A stretch of 64,000 bases of DNA from NCBI GenBank assembly GCA_017447865.1, contig JAFSMO010000055.1:124001-188000 (forward strand), given 5' to 3'. Shown one piece after another: positions 61,766-64,000 of this stretch. Each line of letters starts with the position of its first letter. Position 1 is the first letter of the stretch. Under the pieces are notes generated by a model. It was not told where the DNA came from. It saw only the letters and a list, made by a program, of their open reading frames with translations, and did no database searches. Position numbers and translations under genes: made by a program. This stretch comes from Thermoguttaceae bacterium. GTDB taxonomy: Bacteria; Planctomycetota; Planctomycetia; Pirellulales; Thermoguttaceae.

Positions 61766-64000
61766 TCACTTCTTCCGCCAGTACATCAGCCCGAACGTGC
61801 CAAGCAGGAGCATCACCCACGTCGCTGGTTCCGGCACGGCTCCGTCGTTGAAAACCTCTCCCGTGATGGCGTACAGGCCGGAGTAAGTACCCACATCCAG
61901 CTGCACGTAGGCCAAACGCATGAAATCGGGCGCAATGACGTAATTGGCGATGAAATCATCCTCGAGCGCCGCGCTGTTATTGCCGTGGAACACCGCGATA
62001 AAGTCGTCGCCGGGGTTCAGGGTGCTGTTTTCCGCCAGCTCAAGGTAGATCTTGCCGTTGTTCAGCGCGAGGTCCCCGGAGACGATCAGCAGGTCGTTCT
62101 CGTCCTCGGTCGAGCCGCCGATCTCCATGAGGACCGACGAAGTGTCCGAACTGAGCGTGAACGTGCCGTCAACCTCCGCTTTGCCGATCGAATTGCCCGG
62201 CGAGAAGACCGTGTTGGGGCCGACCGTGATCCCGCCCGTCGCATTGCCTTTCAGGTCGAGACGCCCGCCCGTGACCGTCAGGTTCGGCACGTTGATCAGG
62301 CCGGTGTCGCCGGAGTTCAGCTTCAGCGTGCCGTCGCCGGTCTTGTCGATTGCCGGGGCCGTGATCGAGCCGGTGAATTGGGTGTCCGCGTCGTTATTAA
62401 GCGTCAAGTTCCCGGAAGCGACCAGCGTGGCAGACGACGTTTCGTCGGTGACGGCCAAATCGTTGAGCGTCGCGCTGCCGACGTTCAGGGTCGTCCCGTT
62501 AGCCAGCGTCGTGGCACCGCCGGTCTGGTTCACCGCGCCGGTCAGGGTCGCCGTTCCGGCCGAAACGAGAATGTCGCCCGTGCCGGAAATCGCGGACGGG
62601 ACCGTCGCGGTCGAATTCCTGAATTCCAGCGTTCCGTCTTCATTGATCAAAACCTCGCCCGTGCCGAACGTACCGGCGGCGGAGAGTCTCAGCGTGCCTT
62701 CCGAAATCGTCGTCTTACCGGTGATGGTGTTGGCTGCGGTCCATTCCATCGTTCCCGCACCCGCCTTGATGATCTGCGTCGCATTTTTAAGGGCGCCGCT
62801 GGTGGTGTGGACGGGATCCGCGATGACGGCGGAAATGATCAGGTCGGAAAGGTCGTCAACGGAACCGTCCTCGCTGGTAATTTCGCCCACGGTGACGGTC
62901 GAAACCGAATTGTTGTCTCTAACATTGATCACATCGCTTCTGTCACCGAAAGCGATCGTGGCGTTGGCCTGGTCCGCGACGGCGGTGATCGTGGCCGGTG
63001 AGCGGTCCGCCCTGTCGCTGCGTTCCACGTTCACATTATGCAGCTTGAAAGCCTTCCATGTGTCGTTACCATTGGTAGCGTTGAGCTGACCACCGTTTTT
63101 AAAGGTGATGTTCGTCAGGTAGTCGTAATTTTTACCCGAGTTGGAGATCGTTCCCCCGTCCAGTACAAAGAGGAGCGGGTTCTGATTATGGGCGTTGGTG
63201 AAAATGTCCTGATTGGCCAAAATCAATTCGCCGCCGCTGTTGATGGTAATGGTTCTGCCGGCCTTCACTACGCCCAAAGCGGAATTCGACCCGGAAAGTT
63301 TGGGAGTGATCCTGACTTTCCCCTCGTTAATGGTAAAGTCCCCGGTAAAGCTGTTGGCGCCGTTGGAGAGCGTCAGCATCCCCGCGCCGGTTTTGACGAT
63401 TTTGGCAGGCGTTTTCGTTCCGTTTCGGTTCGTGGTCGGTTCCACGATTTTCGCGGAAATAACCAGGTCCTCCGCGTTATCCGTCGTGTCGGCGCTTGCG
63501 CTGGTAATGTCCTCAACGTAAATCGTGGCCGGAACCGTGGTGATGTCGGCGGATCTGGCTCCGAAGGTAAAGACCGCGTGGTCTTTGTTCGCAGCGGTCA
63601 GCGTTACTGCCGTGCCCGCCGAGCCGTCGCTGTTGCGAAGGACGTTGAGATTCTGGAACTTGAACGCTTCCCACGTCGCGTTGCCGTCCGCGGCGTAAAT
63701 ATTGGCGCCGTTTCTCAGGGTCACATTCTGGACGAAATTGTAAACGGCTCCCGTATTGGAGAATTTTCCACCGTTCACCTCAATGGTGACCGGAATATTC
63801 GTGTGAGCGTCGGCGAAAATGTCCTGACTGGCAAAAATCAGCTCGGCGCCGCTGTTGACGAAAATGGTTCTGCCGGACTGAACCGCGCCCAAAGCCGAAT
63901 TGTTCCCCGAACGTCCGGAGGCGACCTTGACTTTCCCTCCGTTAATGTGAAGATTTCCGGTAAAGGAGTTTGAGCCGTTCTTCAGTTCCAGCGTTCCGGC
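61766..64000 (-). CDS. PEP-CTERM protein with beta-strand repeats, N-terminus outside the window
   Basis: The frame is open to the window edge on the minus strand, so at least 744 residues are present and the start is missing. A TTG near 63892 is not the start, because the repeat pattern continues upstream (LKNGSNSFTGNLHINGGKVKV). A unit of about 190 residues repeats: each has LTLSNGANSFTGDFTINEGKV, a SGxNSALG-VxxGRTI-NSG-EL segment, then an xTWxAFKxxNxNV segment. The conserved half and PEP-CTERM anchor (PEPATWVMLLLGTFG, YWRKK) are close to those of 58778-61441. It is a structural or surface protein with no catalytic motif. The element copy C lies 2 bases after the stop. Confidence 0.84.
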   Translation of the reverse strand, partial: AGTLELKNGSNSFTGNLHINGGKVKVASGRSGNNSALGAVQSGRTIFVNSGAELIFASQDIFADAHTNIPVTIEVNGGKFSNTGAVYNFVQNVTLRNGANIYAADGNATWEAFKFQNLNVLRNSDGSAGTAVTLTAANKDHAVFTFGARSADITTVPATIYVEDITSASADTTDNAEDLVISAKIVEPTTNRNGTKTPAKIVKTGAGMLTLSNGANSFTGDFTINEGKVRITPKLSGSNSALGVVKAGRTITINSGGELILANQDIFTNAHNQNPLLFVLDGGTISNSGKNYDYLTNITFKNGGQLNATNGNDTWKAFKLHNVNVERSDRADRSPATITAVADQANATIAFGDRSDVINVRDNNSVSTVTVGEITSEDGSVDDLSDLIISAVIADPVHTTSGALKNATQIIKAGAGTMEWTAANTITGKTTISEGTLRLSAAGTFGTGEVLINEDGTLEFRNSTATVPSAISGTGDILVSAGTATLTGAVNQTGGATTLANGTTLNVGSATLNDLAVTDETSSATLVASGNLTLNNDADTQFTGSITAPAIDKTGDGTLKLNSGDTGLINVPNLTVTGGRLDLKGNATGGITVGPNTVFSPGNSIGKAEVDGTFTLSSDTSSVLMEIGGSTEDENDLLIVSGDLALNNGKIYLELAENSTLNPGDDFIAVFHGNNSAALEDDFIANYVIAPDFMRLAYVQLDVGTYSGLYAITGEVFNDGAVPEPATWVMLLLGTFGLMYWRKK

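Overview
The window is a stretch of a GC-rich (roughly 55-58% by eye), Gram-negative-type chromosome. The best guess is a member of Planctomycetota or a relative in the PVC superphylum. Pointers are a leucine-rich-repeat protein whose N-terminus carries the LE-LEER-LLS motif common on planctomycete secreted proteins, six PEP-CTERM proteins built from autotransporter-associated beta-strand repeats or LamG folds, an HzsA-related secreted protein with CxxCH motifs, and many secreted glycoside hydrolases without a visible SusC/SusD pair. No tRNA, rRNA, transposase, integrase or phage gene was seen.

Bases 1-8254 hold a type I-E CRISPR-Cas locus on the plus strand: the 3' end of cas3, then cas8e, cse2, cas6e, cas7e, cas5e, cas1 and cas2, tightly packed with 1-4 base overlaps at four junctions. 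A leader of about 106 bp and an array of 30 repeats and 29 spacers follow. Cas6e lies between Cse2 and Cas7 rather than after Cas5, and the base after each 28-base repeat core is C or T at 28 of 29 positions.

Bases 8492-23283 (plus strand) encode secreted proteins: an HzsA-related beta-propeller protein and an esterase-like alpha/beta hydrolase that share an N-terminal discoidin-like module, a GH29-GH95-like-discoidin fusion (probable fucosidase), an LRR/Ig/FN3 protein and an HtrA-like protease. Several have near-consensus sigma-70-type promoters or hairpin terminators.

Bases 23366-35557 (minus strand) carry three PEP-CTERM proteins and an alanine/glycine:cation symporter. From 35947 to 42985 two divergent pairs occur: a GDPD-like gene opposite a zinc-ribbon/radical-SAM pair, and a BPL-N/cysteine-peptidase-like fusion opposite a GH127 enzyme. 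The upstream regions of the two plus-strand members are duplicates of each other.

Bases 43000-58672 are a carbohydrate island: GH97, DUF4838, GH16, a sugar isomerase-like protein, an alpha-galactosidase-like NPCBM protein, GH51, and a Tat-exported metallo-beta-lactamase-fold protein, with a small nucleotidyltransferase and another PEP-CTERM protein among them. The families fit a fucose-, arabinose- and galactose-bearing polysaccharide, but the substrate is an inference. The last 5 kb hold two more PEP-CTERM paralogues; the final one runs off the window.

The most unusual signal is a roughly 192-bp triple-hairpin element with terminal inverted repeats. It occurs three times, each 2-3 bases after the stop codon of a PEP-CTERM gene. 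The middle copy is inverted although its flanks are collinear with those of another copy. This fits either an invertible segment or a MITE-like palindromic family.
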